A DNA stretch of 64,000 nucleotides. Source: Liolophura sinensis (taxonomy: Eukaryota > Mollusca > Polyplacophora > Chitonida > Chitonidae). The notes beneath the pieces are model-generated. The model had not been told where the DNA came from and made no database searches. It was given only the letters and a program-made list of their open reading frames with translations. Shown one piece after another: positions 63,901-64,000 of this stretch; the first letter of the stretch is position 1; every line of letters begins with the position of its first letter. The stretch is taken from positions 27,331,385 to 27,395,384 of the forward strand of contig NC_088295.1 of assembly GCF_032854445.1 (NCBI RefSeq), in the 5' to 3' direction. A program made the translations under genes and the position numbers.

Positions 63901-64000
63901 TGCTGTATCGTAACCTTGGAAACCAGACTGTCCAGGAGTATCTGTTTGTCAATCCAAGAACAGGGGAAATAACGCTGAACAAGAAACTCCCCTTTACCCG
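348..64000 (+). CDS. Giant cadherin-like-repeat protein, internal part (114 exons, 57 repeats)
   Basis: Seen: exon pairs A and B repeat 57 times, each flanked by AG and GT, and every readable junction is phase 0. Exon A reads LxVxAxDxGxPP, strand, xVxVxRNxxxPxF, xxxYxxxIxExxPxG, VxAxDxD. Exon B reads xPFNxVxYSIxGD, then FxIDxxTGxIxVxxxL, then a terminal Tyr. This order matches a cadherin EC fold of about 105 residues, so family assignment is firm at the fold level. Known: cadherin repeats form extracellular rods that mediate adhesion and are stiffened by calcium at DxNDN, DxD and LDRE sites. Here DxNDN and LDRE are largely missing, so calcium use is uncertain. Many NxS/T sites fit a secreted or surface protein. 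Inferred: a Fat/Dachsous-sized adhesion or matrix protein, but orthology to Fat, Dachsous or any named family is not supported. Introns range from about 166 to 2,123 bases and most donors are GTAAGT or GTGAGT. Both protein ends lie outside the window. Confidence 0.92.
1420..2046 (+). CDS. Repeat 2 (exons 1420-1611, 1909-2046)
   Basis: Exon A (64 codons) has YDLGIP, linker NVNRNRYAP, AENTT and DRDVS at the donor. Exon B (46 codons) opens APFNQTQI and has NPSNG where TG is usual. Confidence 0.93.
2243..2851 (+). CDS. Repeat 3 (exons 2243-2431, 2717-2851)
   Basis: Exon A (63 codons) has QDGGRPP, linker IQRNQYRP, SETES and DLDPP. Exon B (45 codons) opens GPGAEIRY and has VDPLSG. Confidence 0.93.
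3197..3795 (+). CDS. Repeat 4 (exons 3197-3388, 3661-3795)
   Basis: Exon A (64 codons) has RDLGEP, linker VLRNNQAP and ARDSDTQ. The usual linker-proximal Glu is replaced in QIDATH. Exon B (45 codons) opens GNFGRVSY and has NPSSG. Confidence 0.93.
4102..4783 (+). CDS. Repeat 5 (exons 4102-4290, 4667-4783), short B exon
   Basis: Exon A (63 codons) has EDGGSPP, linker VNRNLFAP, EETS and DADLL. Exon B has only 39 codons: PPHNTVRY runs almost directly into FLVNEVTG, so the usual GDxxAxxYF loop is shortened. Confidence 0.92.
4981..5560 (+). CDS. Repeat 6 (exons 4981-5169, 5429-5560)
   Basis: Exon A (63 codons) has YDLGKP, linker VSRNNQPP and EDKDL. The conserved Glu before PxG is absent (LLLTSPVG). 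Exon B (44 codons) opens PPFNQVTYSIIGDG and has IDENG instead of TG. Confidence 0.93.
5866..6663 (+). CDS. Repeat 7 (exons 5866-6051, 6526-6663)
   Basis: Exon A (62 codons) has EDSGIP, linker VSRNLYAP, EIPAT and DRDTT. Exon B (46 codons) opens RPSNTIEY and has INRETG. Confidence 0.93.
6933..7580 (+). CDS. Repeat 8 (exons 6933-7124, 7446-7580)
   Basis: Exon A (64 codons) has RDLGEPP, linker VNRNRFSP, an EESIPVN segment and RDKDTK. Exon B (45 codons) opens APFNQVTV. The TG turn is lost (LDSQNV). Confidence 0.93.
7888..8560 (+). CDS. Repeat 9 (exons 7888-8073, 8429-8560)
   Basis: Exon A (62 codons) has SDAGQP, linker VSRNLRAP and DDDQS. The conserved Glu is absent (RIPRSQ). Exon B (44 codons) opens APNNEFEY and has VNPRTG. 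A longer open frame running into exon B from 8147 is intron read-through. Confidence 0.92.
8964..9730 (+). CDS. Repeat 10 (exons 8964-9140, 9602-9730), divergent linker
   Basis: Exon A is short (59 codons). RDFGTP is kept, but the RN linker is replaced by VTGDTEVF and the terminal DxD by DVNAGPG. AENVN keeps the Glu. Exon B (43 codons) opens TNVIYSITG and has IDQNTG. Confidence 0.9.
9940..10519 (+). CDS. Repeat 11 (exons 9940-10125, 10391-10519)
   Basis: Exon A (62 codons) lacks the DxG turn (RATRQVGTS) but has linker VSRNPNPP and ends DREQ. Exon B (43 codons) opens TILLYSLI and has VTPTTG. The intron between them carries a 63-bp tandem duplication. Confidence 0.92.
10258..10367. repeat. Two-copy intronic tandem duplication, period about 63 bp
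   Basis: Two diverged copies share TAATACTTG, then CCAATGC, then TGGATAGTCT and AATAAGGT-like ends, offset by about 63 bases. They sit just upstream of exon B11. Confidence 0.7.
10810..11438 (+). CDS. Repeat 12 (exons 10810-11001, 11316-11438)
   Basis: Exon A (64 codons) has SDQGNP and DPDLV, with linker NVNNQPP lacking the Arg. Exon B (41 codons) opens GQLRFGI and has VDPITG. Its GQ-type opening resembles even B exons of the second block. Confidence 0.93.
11605..11931 (+). mobile_element. tRNA-headed SINE in intron
   Basis: The head has a box A-like GTTGCTAGAGTGTC near 11623 and a box B-like GGTCGAGTCACACC near 11671. The body runs to a GTTGAGTACGACGTTAAAC segment and a short tail of CACTCACTCGC type. 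Flanks CATCCATTGT and CATCCACTGT form a 10-bp target duplication with one mismatch. The type is common in lophotrochozoan genomes as I recall it; the exact family is not assigned. Confidence 0.8.
12042..12694 (+). CDS. Repeat 13 (exons 12042-12224, 12563-12694)
   Basis: Exon A (61 codons) has YDTFRQ, linker TDRADRPP, REDA and RDPDG at the donor. Exon B (44 codons) opens SPVRYSI and has VDPLSG. A SINE lies in the intron just before it. Confidence 0.92.
13031..13619 (+). CDS. Repeat 14 (exons 13031-13216, 13485-13619)
   Basis: Exon A (62 codons) opens VFVDATELS, has linker LDRNNYPP, IDETT and ends TDRD. Exon B (45 codons) opens TGDFGKVRYDLIGDG and has LNPTTG. Confidence 0.93.
14182..14794 (+). 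CDS. Repeat 15 (exons 14182-14367, 14663-14794)
   Basis: Exon A (62 codons) has SDLGSPP, linker VNRNLYAP, LEEHP and DRDRW. Exon B (44 codons) opens SPFNSVSY and has ISPEG in place of the TG turn. Confidence 0.93.
15260..16465 (+). CDS. Repeat 16 (exons 15260-15445, 16334-16465)
   Basis: Exon A (62 codons) has VDGGER, linker WQNNPP without Arg, no linker-proximal Glu (TIGAST) and ends RDPDAPR. Exon B (44 codons) opens RPHGEIKEL and has IDRNG. The two exons are split by an 888-base intron that holds a MITE-like element. Confidence 0.91.
15468..16016. mobile_element. MITE-like element with terminal inverted repeats and TTAA flanks
   Basis: The left end TTAAAGGAGAAGAAAA (15468) is the reverse complement of the right end TTTTCTTCTCCTTTAA (16001-16016), with similarity extending through a TTAA-rich inner stretch. 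TTAA at both outer edges can be read as a piggyBac-type target duplication, though TA is also possible. The roughly 550-base interior is richer in GC and CpG than the flanking intron and has no transposase frame. Confidence 0.75.
16848..17632 (+). CDS. Repeat 17 (exons 16848-17033, 17504-17632)
   Basis: Exon A (62 codons) has VDNGNP, linker RRNQFKP, LETQD and RDQDTV. Exon B (43 codons) opens PPFGDIYY and has VSSQG. Confidence 0.93.
18021..18672 (+). CDS. Repeat 18 (exons 18021-18215, 18538-18672)
   Basis: Exon A (65 codons) has QDGGNPP, linker IIRNRYTP, LARNVS and DADPS. Exon B (45 codons) opens NTPFGTVRY and has INSVTG. Its donor is the weaker gtttgt. Confidence 0.93.
19161..20116 (+). CDS. 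Repeat 19 (exons 19161-19346, 19982-20116)
   Basis: Exon A (62 codons) has RDGGRP, linker LQQSSGAP without RN, REDRP, and ends VTQGQQ with no DxD. Exon B (45 codons) opens PLDSFRY, has INEVTG and carries two cysteines (PVCF, SPCL) that could pair. Confidence 0.92.
19362..19441 (+). repeat. SINE 3' tail remnant
   Basis: Contains a CCCATAAAACTGA-like segment, then GGATGGCATTAAATAACAATCAAATAAAG. It matches the tail type seen at 25251 and 51318 in diverged form. Confidence 0.5.
20118..20171. repeat. 27-bp direct duplication next to exon B19
   Basis: GAGTTTTAGATAACTTGTAA and GAGTTTCAGATCACTTGTAA begin 27 bases apart and both continue into CACACTT. The first copy overlaps the exon B19 donor region. 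Confidence 0.7.
20532..21253 (+). CDS. Repeat 20 (exons 20532-20717, 21122-21253)
   Basis: Exon A (62 codons) has SDRNNP, linker LQRNIHSP and SRDTDTV. The usual Glu is absent (QVTQST). Exon B (44 codons) opens IPFNRVRYSIIGDG and has IDETQG, very close to exon B6. Confidence 0.93.
21801..22657 (+). CDS. Repeat 21 (exons 21801-21992, 22529-22657)
   Basis: Exon A (64 codons) has RDGGTP, LETQE and TDSDP. The linker is IRTTTSPP, Thr-rich and without Asn. Exon B (43 codons) opens PPDNIIY and has VGRDG. Confidence 0.92.
23015..23846 (+). CDS. Repeat 22 (exons 23015-23218, 23712-23846)
   Basis: Exon A is long (68 codons) with YNEGPP, linker VIRNDYCP and SDRDSSDPQ at the donor. No Glu sits after the linker. 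Exon B (45 codons) opens GPFGDVTYSVIGDD and has VTPQG. Confidence 0.92.
24285..24860 (+). CDS. Repeat 23 (exons 24285-24467, 24738-24860)
   Basis: Exon A (61 codons) has a shortened hairpin SDGYCTG, linker VQRSLVAP, LEIYP and DSDVG. Exon B (41 codons) opens ARVRYGF and has IDAVNG. Confidence 0.92.
25251..25332 (+). repeat. SINE 3' tail remnant
   Basis: CCTCCACCCATAAAATTGAC is followed by GTGTAGCATTAAACAACAATCAAATAA. It is the 3' part of a dispersed SINE and lacks the tRNA head. Confidence 0.6.
25409..25967 (+). CDS. Repeat 24 (exons 25409-25594, 25842-25967)
   Basis: Exon A (62 codons) has FDNGNPP, linker VIRNVAP one residue shorter than usual, EIPAS and RDNNTR. Exon B (42 codons) opens VPFSTLSYDIIGDG. 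The TG turn is VNGGR. Confidence 0.93.
26298..26984 (+). CDS. Repeat 25 (exons 26298-26483, 26847-26984)
   Basis: Exon A (62 codons) has QDGGSP, linker VNQNNFPP, MENKP and DPDRT. Exon B (46 codons) opens APSNTVLY and has VDSTTG. Confidence 0.93.
26571..26672 (+). repeat. Dispersed intronic repeat, copy 1
   Basis: CAGAAACACATGAAGGCCTA and TCAAACTTCACATAAAAATC recur in diverged form near 38078-38143 in the intron after repeat 35. No coding or tRNA-like content is seen. Confidence 0.5.
27364..28710 (+). CDS. Repeat 26 (exons 27364-27555, 28576-28710)
   Basis: Exon A (64 codons) has YDMGNP, linker CVRNEYTP and QDRDTQ. Asp replaces the usual Glu (FDTNV). Exon B (45 codons) opens APFNQVTLDIIGD and has IDNNG. 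The 1,020-base intron between them holds the minisatellite. Confidence 0.92.
27750..28441. repeat. 57-bp minisatellite, 12 copies plus a stub
   Basis: Copies start every 57 bases from 27750 to 28377 with no length change, and a stub TGTCAGAA follows at 28434. Each has TGTCAGAATGATTGTTGT, then CCACATATT and CATATCATGGCGACTCAAA. Differences are single bases: C or A before GCCACAT, and A or G in TTTACRCC. First and last copies share TTTAACCCC where the inner ones have TGTACNGCC. Because 57 is 19 codons, long frames stay open across it, but it lies inside an intron. Confidence 0.95.
28987..29568 (+). CDS. Repeat 27, frame-disrupted (exons 28987-29184, 29441-29568)
   Basis: Both splice edges are normal, but the coding sequence is broken. 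Exon A opens ILVRAQDGGNPRLSSVATVV, then conserved pieces continue in other frames: SRDSGTP and RFNVSEL, then VTIKESAPAGYF, then QFFAVDQNNN at a normal donor. Total length is still 198 bases. Exon B opens PFQRQVLYSLTG, loses one base after IDS, and resumes TGVVRLTRPL, for 128 bases in all. As written it meets stop codons. Assembly errors and genuine decay are both possible. Confidence 0.8.
29665..29741 (+). pseudogene. Possible relic of an A exon
   Basis: After ctggcag the frame reads VNVKAF, a stop, then short sequence ending before gtaatt. The opening resembles A exons (compare INVRAF of repeat 24), but the RN linker is absent. It could be chance. Confidence 0.25.
29862..30635 (+). CDS. Repeat 28 (exons 29862-30041, 30507-30635)
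   Basis: Exon A (60 codons) has TDRQVPP, linker VLRDSTGP and SESKPVN, and ends VARPG without DxD. Exon B (43 codons) opens VNIRYSL and has IDPITG. It is the first repeat of the second-block style (RD linker, ESKPVN). Confidence 0.92.
30864..31536 (+). CDS. Repeat 29 (exons 30864-31055, 31411-31536)
   Basis: Exon A (64 codons) has TRRDPQ in place of DxG, linker VRRKEGYP, NDTHD and DTDG. Exon B (42 codons) opens DAVEYSI and has MNTYTG. Confidence 0.92.
31860..32629 (+). CDS. Repeat 30 (exons 31860-32045, 32501-32629)
   Basis: Exon A (62 codons) opens FTVQASKAGRP, has linker IRRDSSRP, NITAYW instead of the Glu, and DPDRR. It has no Met, so ATG-based scans miss it. Exon B (43 codons) opens GDIVYELVGDG and has VNRTTG. 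Confidence 0.92.
32904..33758 (+). CDS. Repeat 31 (exons 32904-33089, 33633-33758)
   Basis: Exon A (62 codons) has YDTVYP, linker VLRNQYGP, LPINS in place of the Glu segment, and DLDIN. Exon B (42 codons) opens DTLTYEIVG and has VNPDTG. Confidence 0.93.
34058..34628 (+). CDS. Repeat 32 (exons 34058-34240, 34491-34628)
   Basis: Exon A (61 codons) has RDNGNP, linker VVDNQQIV (a partial return to an acidic DN form) and RRTDPVG, and ends GRSNSQV without DxD. Exon B (46 codons) opens GQIRFELVGE and has INSTTG. Confidence 0.92.
35014..35643 (+). CDS. Repeat 33 (exons 35014-35196, 35521-35643)
   Basis: Exon A (61 codons) has YLDSSPED, linker VDRNPNAP, KDTLA and DDDN. Exon B (41 codons) opens DTVRYRL. 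The TG turn is VDPVLGG. Confidence 0.93.
35862..36688 (+). CDS. Repeat 34 (exons 35862-36071, 36566-36688), Thr/Pro-rich linker
   Basis: Exon A is the longest (70 codons). After YDVFVP and the VVITVEA strand, the usual linker is replaced by a mucin-like stretch TTITTPSVTPSPQP before the next domain, and the donor-side DxD is replaced by SNTIWR. Exon B (41 codons) opens GPTRYNATG and has INNQNG. The stretch could be O-glycosylated or act as a flexible joint; this is inference. Confidence 0.91.
36916..37702 (+). CDS. Repeat 35 (exons 36916-37098, 37565-37702)
   Basis: Exon A (61 codons) has YDDFNH, linker IIRNPNPP, RDTHR and DRDQ. Exon B (46 codons) opens DRLTYEL and has IDSQSG. Confidence 0.93.
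38078..38143 (+). repeat. Dispersed intronic repeat, copy 2
   Basis: GCAGAAGCATGTAAAGGCCT and TCAAACTTCACAAAAAAGTC match copy 1 at 26571 in diverged form. Confidence 0.5.
38380..38519 (+). repeat. SINE 3' fragment
   Basis: GTGGATGGTAGTGGGTTTTC, AATGCTGGCTGCCGT, GAAATATTCTT and GGCGTAAAACACCTATCAAA are in the same order as in the SINE at 54634 read on its own strand. The tRNA head is missing. Confidence 0.7.
38579..39399 (+). CDS. Repeat 36 (exons 38579-38764, 39274-39399)
   Basis: Exon A (62 codons) has RDNHYP, linker VRRDENNP, VSSSAVN replacing the Glu segment, and DGDTW. Exon B (42 codons) opens AGPMVYELVGN and has IDSTRG. The ATG at the exon start is internal, not a start codon. Confidence 0.92.
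39799..40541 (+). CDS. Repeat 37 (exons 39799-39981, 40428-40541), short B exon
   Basis: Exon A (61 codons) has YQQQYP, linker VDRNQYTP, VDTRPG and DRDG. Exon B has only 38 codons, with DRIIYGL and INTLTG and a shortened C-terminal half. Confidence 0.92.
40914..41515 (+). CDS. Repeat 38 (exons 40914-41099, 41387-41515)
   Basis: Exon A (62 codons) has TDQGNPP, linker LGKSSFLP without RN, SESQRPN and DRDLQ. Exon B (43 codons) opens GQMRYGMRGD and has INPGNG. Confidence 0.92.
41743..42268 (+). CDS. Repeat 39 (exons 41743-41928, 42158-42268), short B exon
   Basis: Exon A (62 codons) has YDSSRP, linker VDRNPDPP, IRRSTTP and DPQGT. Exon B has 37 codons: DVFYSILT runs into LFINPRSG with the mid-loop nearly gone. 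Confidence 0.92.
42579..43188 (+). CDS. Repeat 40 (exons 42579-42764, 43069-43188)
   Basis: Exon A (62 codons) has CDNGVP with a second Cys six residues after the Pro of that turn (PFLCA). The linker DDANKTP is the closest here to the canonical DxNDNxP. It also has PDTQP and DRDLQ. Exon B (40 codons) opens GTMRYEVV and has IDNSG. Confidence 0.92.
43514..44321 (+). CDS. Repeat 41 (exons 43514-43696, 44190-44321)
   Basis: Exon A (61 codons) has YDSAFP, linker VDRGSKPP (Gly for Asn) and NETAS, and ends NGTGS without DxD. Exon B (44 codons) opens DTFVYSLVG and has VNPTTG. Confidence 0.92.
43882..43977 (+). repeat. Probable SINE body remnant
   Basis: GCCAAAGGGCAATGG followed by TTAACTCTGGACACTC and TTCCTCCATCC resembles the body upstream of the CCCATAAAA tail type. 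Degenerate and without ends. Confidence 0.4.
44673..45288 (+). CDS. Repeat 42 (exons 44673-44855, 45163-45288)
   Basis: Exon A (61 codons) has TESASG, linker VIRDRSPP, NETKPVN and DPDLK. Exon B (42 codons) opens GRIIYEAT and has VRPSG. Confidence 0.92.
45620..46164 (+). CDS. Repeat 43 (exons 45620-45814, 46039-46164)
   Basis: Exon A (65 codons) has YDSRYP, linker VRRGARGV, SSCDPS and a weak EDGSS end. Exon B (42 codons) opens AGMRYSF and has INPTTG. It departs most from the odd-repeat pattern of this block. Confidence 0.91.
46460..47297 (+). CDS. Repeat 44 (exons 46460-46642, 47169-47297)
   Basis: Exon A (61 codons) has TDPLGR, linker NCRSEPP, VTDPV and DPDSPP. Exon B (43 codons) opens GELRYEIVG and has IDSRTG. 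Confidence 0.92.
47750..48399 (+). CDS. Repeat 45 (exons 47750-47932, 48259-48399)
   Basis: Exon A (61 codons) has YSVSDP, linker VDRNPNSP, RENFP and DRDG. Exon B is long (47 codons), opening DVIWYEIY with extra residues before FFYLNPGTG. Confidence 0.93.
48400..49102 (+). other. 703-base intron, nothing recognised
   Basis: AT-rich sequence between repeats 45 and 46. I see no ORF, SINE tail, inverted repeat or tandem array in it. Confidence 0.6.
49103..49836 (+). CDS. Repeat 46 (exons 49103-49288, 49714-49836)
   Basis: Exon A (62 codons) has RDQGLPP, linker VERASRVT without RN and NETEPVN, and ends IQGVS without DxD. Exon B (41 codons) opens GNPVYEATG and has VDRTTG. The 3' end of exon B seeds the tandem array at 49806. 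Confidence 0.92.
49806..50312 (+). repeat. Degenerate tandem array copied from the 3' edge of exon B46
   Basis: About five units of 95-150 bases follow one another. Each starts with a version of CTCAAGACGGACACACTCAC from exon B46, then AGATAKGAG and a GTAGGTTTGAACCAGCAA-like intron start, then ACAGCTTAATTGTTTTGTGAA. Units begin near 49806, 49903, 50057, 50151 and 50247. Only the first has an intact exon end and donor; the rest have diverged. Confidence 0.85.
50475..51260 (+). CDS. Repeat 47, frameshift in exon A (exons 50475-50664, 51138-51260)
   Basis: Exon A is 190 bases, one more than a codon multiple. LQVKAYHTLFP and linker VVRNPSEP lead to FKDNIR, then frame shifts by one base in CGGGGCC near 50584. 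It continues AYERTIDDTYPPG and DPDG in the next frame. Exon B (41 codons) is intact, with DIVQFSLEG and VPRSG. An extra G in the homopolymer is the simplest reading. Confidence 0.88.
50921..50952. repeat. 16-bp perfect tandem duplication
   Basis: TTATGTGGGGATGCCT occurs twice head to tail in the intron of repeat 47. Confidence 0.85.
51318..51411 (+). repeat. SINE 3' fragment
   Basis: CCATAATGCTGACCGCCGTC, GTGAAATATTCTTGAGTACG and GGCATAAAACACCAATCAAA are followed by AAATAAATAAATAAA. It is the best-preserved tail of the SINE family at 54634. The head is absent. Confidence 0.8.
51704..52478 (+). CDS. Repeat 48 (exons 51704-51889, 52356-52478)
   Basis: Exon A (62 codons) has SDLRPNP, linker IRPVGDGP without RN and NEEETIN, and ends DNLPT. 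Exon B (41 codons) opens GQIVYEVV and has VNRSSG. Confidence 0.92.
52716..53448 (+). CDS. Repeat 49, 7-bp duplication in exon A (exons 52716-52905, 53341-53448)
   Basis: Exon A is 190 bases. MRVKAYNSERP and linker MLRNAEAP are followed by CTCCAAG twice in tandem (52801-52814). This shifts the frame and leads to a stop. Without one copy the frame continues SFTEDSYRI to DPDG at the donor and the exon is 183 bases. Exon B is the shortest (36 codons), opening VRYTITG without the usual residues before the strand, then INIITG. Confidence 0.88.
53770..54544 (+). CDS. Repeat 50, exon B frame-disrupted (exons 53770-53952, 54411-54544)
   Basis: Exon A (61 codons) is intact, with NDLGRP, linker VLPDPIP, SDDVS and EPNLQ. 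Exon B is 134 bases. It opens ETVVYEAAGV, meets a stop after an extra T near 54450, regains frame at FGVNRTTGAVTV, then shifts twice more before DSYANDNYV at a normal donor. Several small insertions in one exon suggest poor consensus or real decay. Confidence 0.82.
54634..54902 (-). mobile_element. tRNA-headed SINE, minus strand
   Basis: Read on the minus strand it starts GGGGGCCTCCATGACTCAGT, with a box A-like CAGTTGATTAGCGC and a box B-like GAGTTCAAGTCC. The body has CCGTACATGGGAAGGTCTGC and ATAATGCTGAGCGCCGTCGT. The tail is GTAAAACACCAATCAAACAAATAAAT. An 11-bp direct repeat TTTTCTCTAAT flanks it (54623-54633 and 54903-54913), so the insertion is fairly well preserved. Confidence 0.88.
55131..55847 (+). 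CDS. Repeat 51, frameshift in exon A (exons 55131-55314, 55707-55847)
   Basis: Exon A is 184 bases. LYVEAYDTANPDNRA runs in one frame; after GAGCAC near 55173 conserved sequence continues one base later as VAEVIIDVTRNPNYP and on to DQDG. Exon B (47 codons) is intact, opening DSLIYSLL with an extended loop before FYIQQSTG. Confidence 0.88.
56122..57073 (+). CDS. Repeat 52 (exons 56122-56301, 56951-57073)
   Basis: Exon A (60 codons) has TDNGFPP, linker VVKDQPP, NETDRTG and DPDAQ. Exon B (41 codons) opens GPVWYEII and has IDRNTG. Confidence 0.93.
56722..56871 (+). repeat. Diverged SINE fragment
   Basis: GTGTATGGGAAGGTCTGTCA, GTTGTGGGTTTCCCC and CTCACCATATTGCTGATG are followed by TATTCTTGAGGCCAATTAAATAAATAAA. 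It matches the body and tail of the 54634 SINE. Confidence 0.7.
57564..58035 (+). CDS. Repeat 53 (exons 57564-57746, 57913-58035)
   Basis: Exon A (61 codons) has YDSQNP, linker VNRNNNDP, VSDGTS and DRDG. Exon B (41 codons) opens DRLTYNITGD, has a Cys in SVCQQY and IHVVRG at the turn. The 166-base intron between them is the shortest in the window. Confidence 0.93.
58426..59115 (+). CDS. Repeat 54 (exons 58426-58620, 58990-59115)
   Basis: Exon A (65 codons) opens CILEVSDNGFP, has linker VTGVAPP without RN and DESRRVN, and ends VRPGTVPT without DxD. Exon B (42 codons) opens PVRYELVGE and has VDPVTG. The Cys here and the Cys of exon B53 lie in adjacent exons of the same domain. Confidence 0.92.
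58762..58985. repeat. Two-copy tandem duplication before exon B54, period about 123 bp
   Basis: ATATTTAATG plus GTA, GCTTTCGAATACTAAAC and GTATGTGATGT recur as ATATTTAATG, GCTTATGAATACTAAAC and GCATGTGATGT. The second copy runs up to the exon B54 acceptor. Confidence 0.75.
59559..60173 (+). CDS. Repeat 55 (exons 59559-59741, 60051-60173)
   Basis: Exon A (61 codons) has YETASP, linker VNRNDGLP, DETVA and DPTG. Exon B (41 codons) opens KTCSVVG and replaces the TG turn by VDPSACIV. Its two cysteines could pair. Confidence 0.92.
60255..60550. repeat. Two-copy intronic tandem duplication, period about 170-180 bp
   Basis: Copy 1 has CATGTAAAGC, TGTTCCTTTGTTGATGGCCT and ACGTACGTGCATGTCATT. Copy 2 has CATGTAAAGC, TGTTCCATTGTTGATGCCCT and ACATACGTGCATGTCATT. 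Confidence 0.75.
60679..61420 (+). CDS. Repeat 56 (exons 60679-60867, 61292-61420)
   Basis: Exon A (63 codons) has RENTGV, linker VTRDLSAP, SENQD and DSDLK. Exon B (43 codons) opens GRLQYELMG and has IRKDSG. Both donors are gtttgt. Confidence 0.93.
61545..62737. mobile_element. hAT-like element with terminal inverted repeats, likely non-autonomous
   Basis: The left end CAGGGCATGAA and right end TTCAAGCCCTG are inverted with one mismatch. CTACTC flanks both sides (61539-61544 and 62738-62743). CAGGG-type ends are characteristic of hAT elements, which usually make 8-bp duplications, so the 6-bp match is short. Inner ends share CTAGT-rich subterminal motifs. Only short open frames of about 60 residues lie inside (62241-62526), with no recognisable transposase. 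Confidence 0.65.
62756..62879. repeat. 17-bp perfect inverted repeat with 90-base loop
   Basis: TGCACATTGCAAGGTAC at 62756-62772 is the exact reverse complement of GTACCTTGCAATGTGCA at 62863-62879. It lies 18 bases right of the hAT-like element and could be a tiny foldback element. Confidence 0.8.
63012..63172 (+). repeat. Diverged SINE-like remnant
   Basis: CTGCCAAAGGGTAATGGTGT is followed further on by CCATGAGTATGGTTTAAACA and CCAATCACATAAATAAG. The order resembles the other SINE bodies and tails in the window. Confidence 0.45.
63544..64000 (+). CDS. Repeat 57, cut by the window edge (exons 63544-63726, 63894-64000)
   Basis: Exon A (61 codons) opens LEIHIYDSLFP, with linker VSRNASPP, TSDPR in place of the Glu segment, and DPDG. 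Exon B opens DTLLYRN, has VNPRTG and is open to the last base, so the gene continues to the right. Confidence 0.92.

Noticed and set aside
1-64000. Genes on the minus strand
   Set aside because: All minus-strand open frames are short and either overlap the + strand exons as shadows or lie in AT-rich introns without recognisable domains or splice structure.
1-64000. Several separate cadherin genes instead of one
   Set aside because: No signal peptide, membrane segment, in-frame stop with polyadenylation signal or promoter-like gap interrupts the A-B series, apart from the small frame breaks described.

Overview
The window is internal sequence of one very large intron-rich animal gene on the + strand. 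It encodes a protein built almost entirely of cadherin-like extracellular repeats. I placed 114 coding exons, forming 57 consecutive repeats and about 6,000 residues, between position 348 and the right edge. No start codon context, signal peptide, membrane segment, cytoplasmic tail, stop or polyadenylation signal belongs to the gene here, so both ends lie outside. The SINE families and the dispersed tails ending in short caatcaaataaataaa-like motifs suggest a lophotrochozoan, most plausibly a mollusc; that is inference from repeats, not a species call.

Every repeat uses the same two-exon plan. Exon A (mostly 60-65 codons) holds the last strands of one domain, the inter-domain linker and the first strands of the next, ending near a DxD motif. 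Exon B (mostly 40-47 codons) holds the xVxYSIxGD and FxIDxxTGxIxV core. All readable introns are phase 0, and the intact exons are multiples of three. The usual calcium-binding DxNDN linker is replaced by an xRNxxxP type, and the LDRE motif is absent, so this is a divergent cadherin-like family.

Repeats 1-27 (348-29568) have B exons that usually open xPFNxVxYS. Repeats 28-57 (29862-64000) have shorter B exons opening D or G then xxYE. Within both blocks the repeats alternate in type (odd versus even). This implies growth by duplication of a two-repeat, four-exon unit.

Five repeats contain frame breaks as written (27, 47, 49, 50, 51): two broken exons near 29 kb and four between 50.5 and 55.3 kb. 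They may be assembly errors or real decay.

The introns hold a 12-copy 57-bp minisatellite (27750-28441), two fairly complete tRNA-headed SINEs (11605-11931 and 54634-54902) and several SINE tails. They also hold a TTAA-flanked MITE-like element (15468-16016), a hAT-like element (61545-62737), and a decaying tandem array copied from the edge of exon B46 (49806-50312). Other introns, including those over 300 bases such as 48400-49102, 45289-45619, 42269-42578, 22658-23014 and 23847-24284, are AT-rich and show nothing I recognise.
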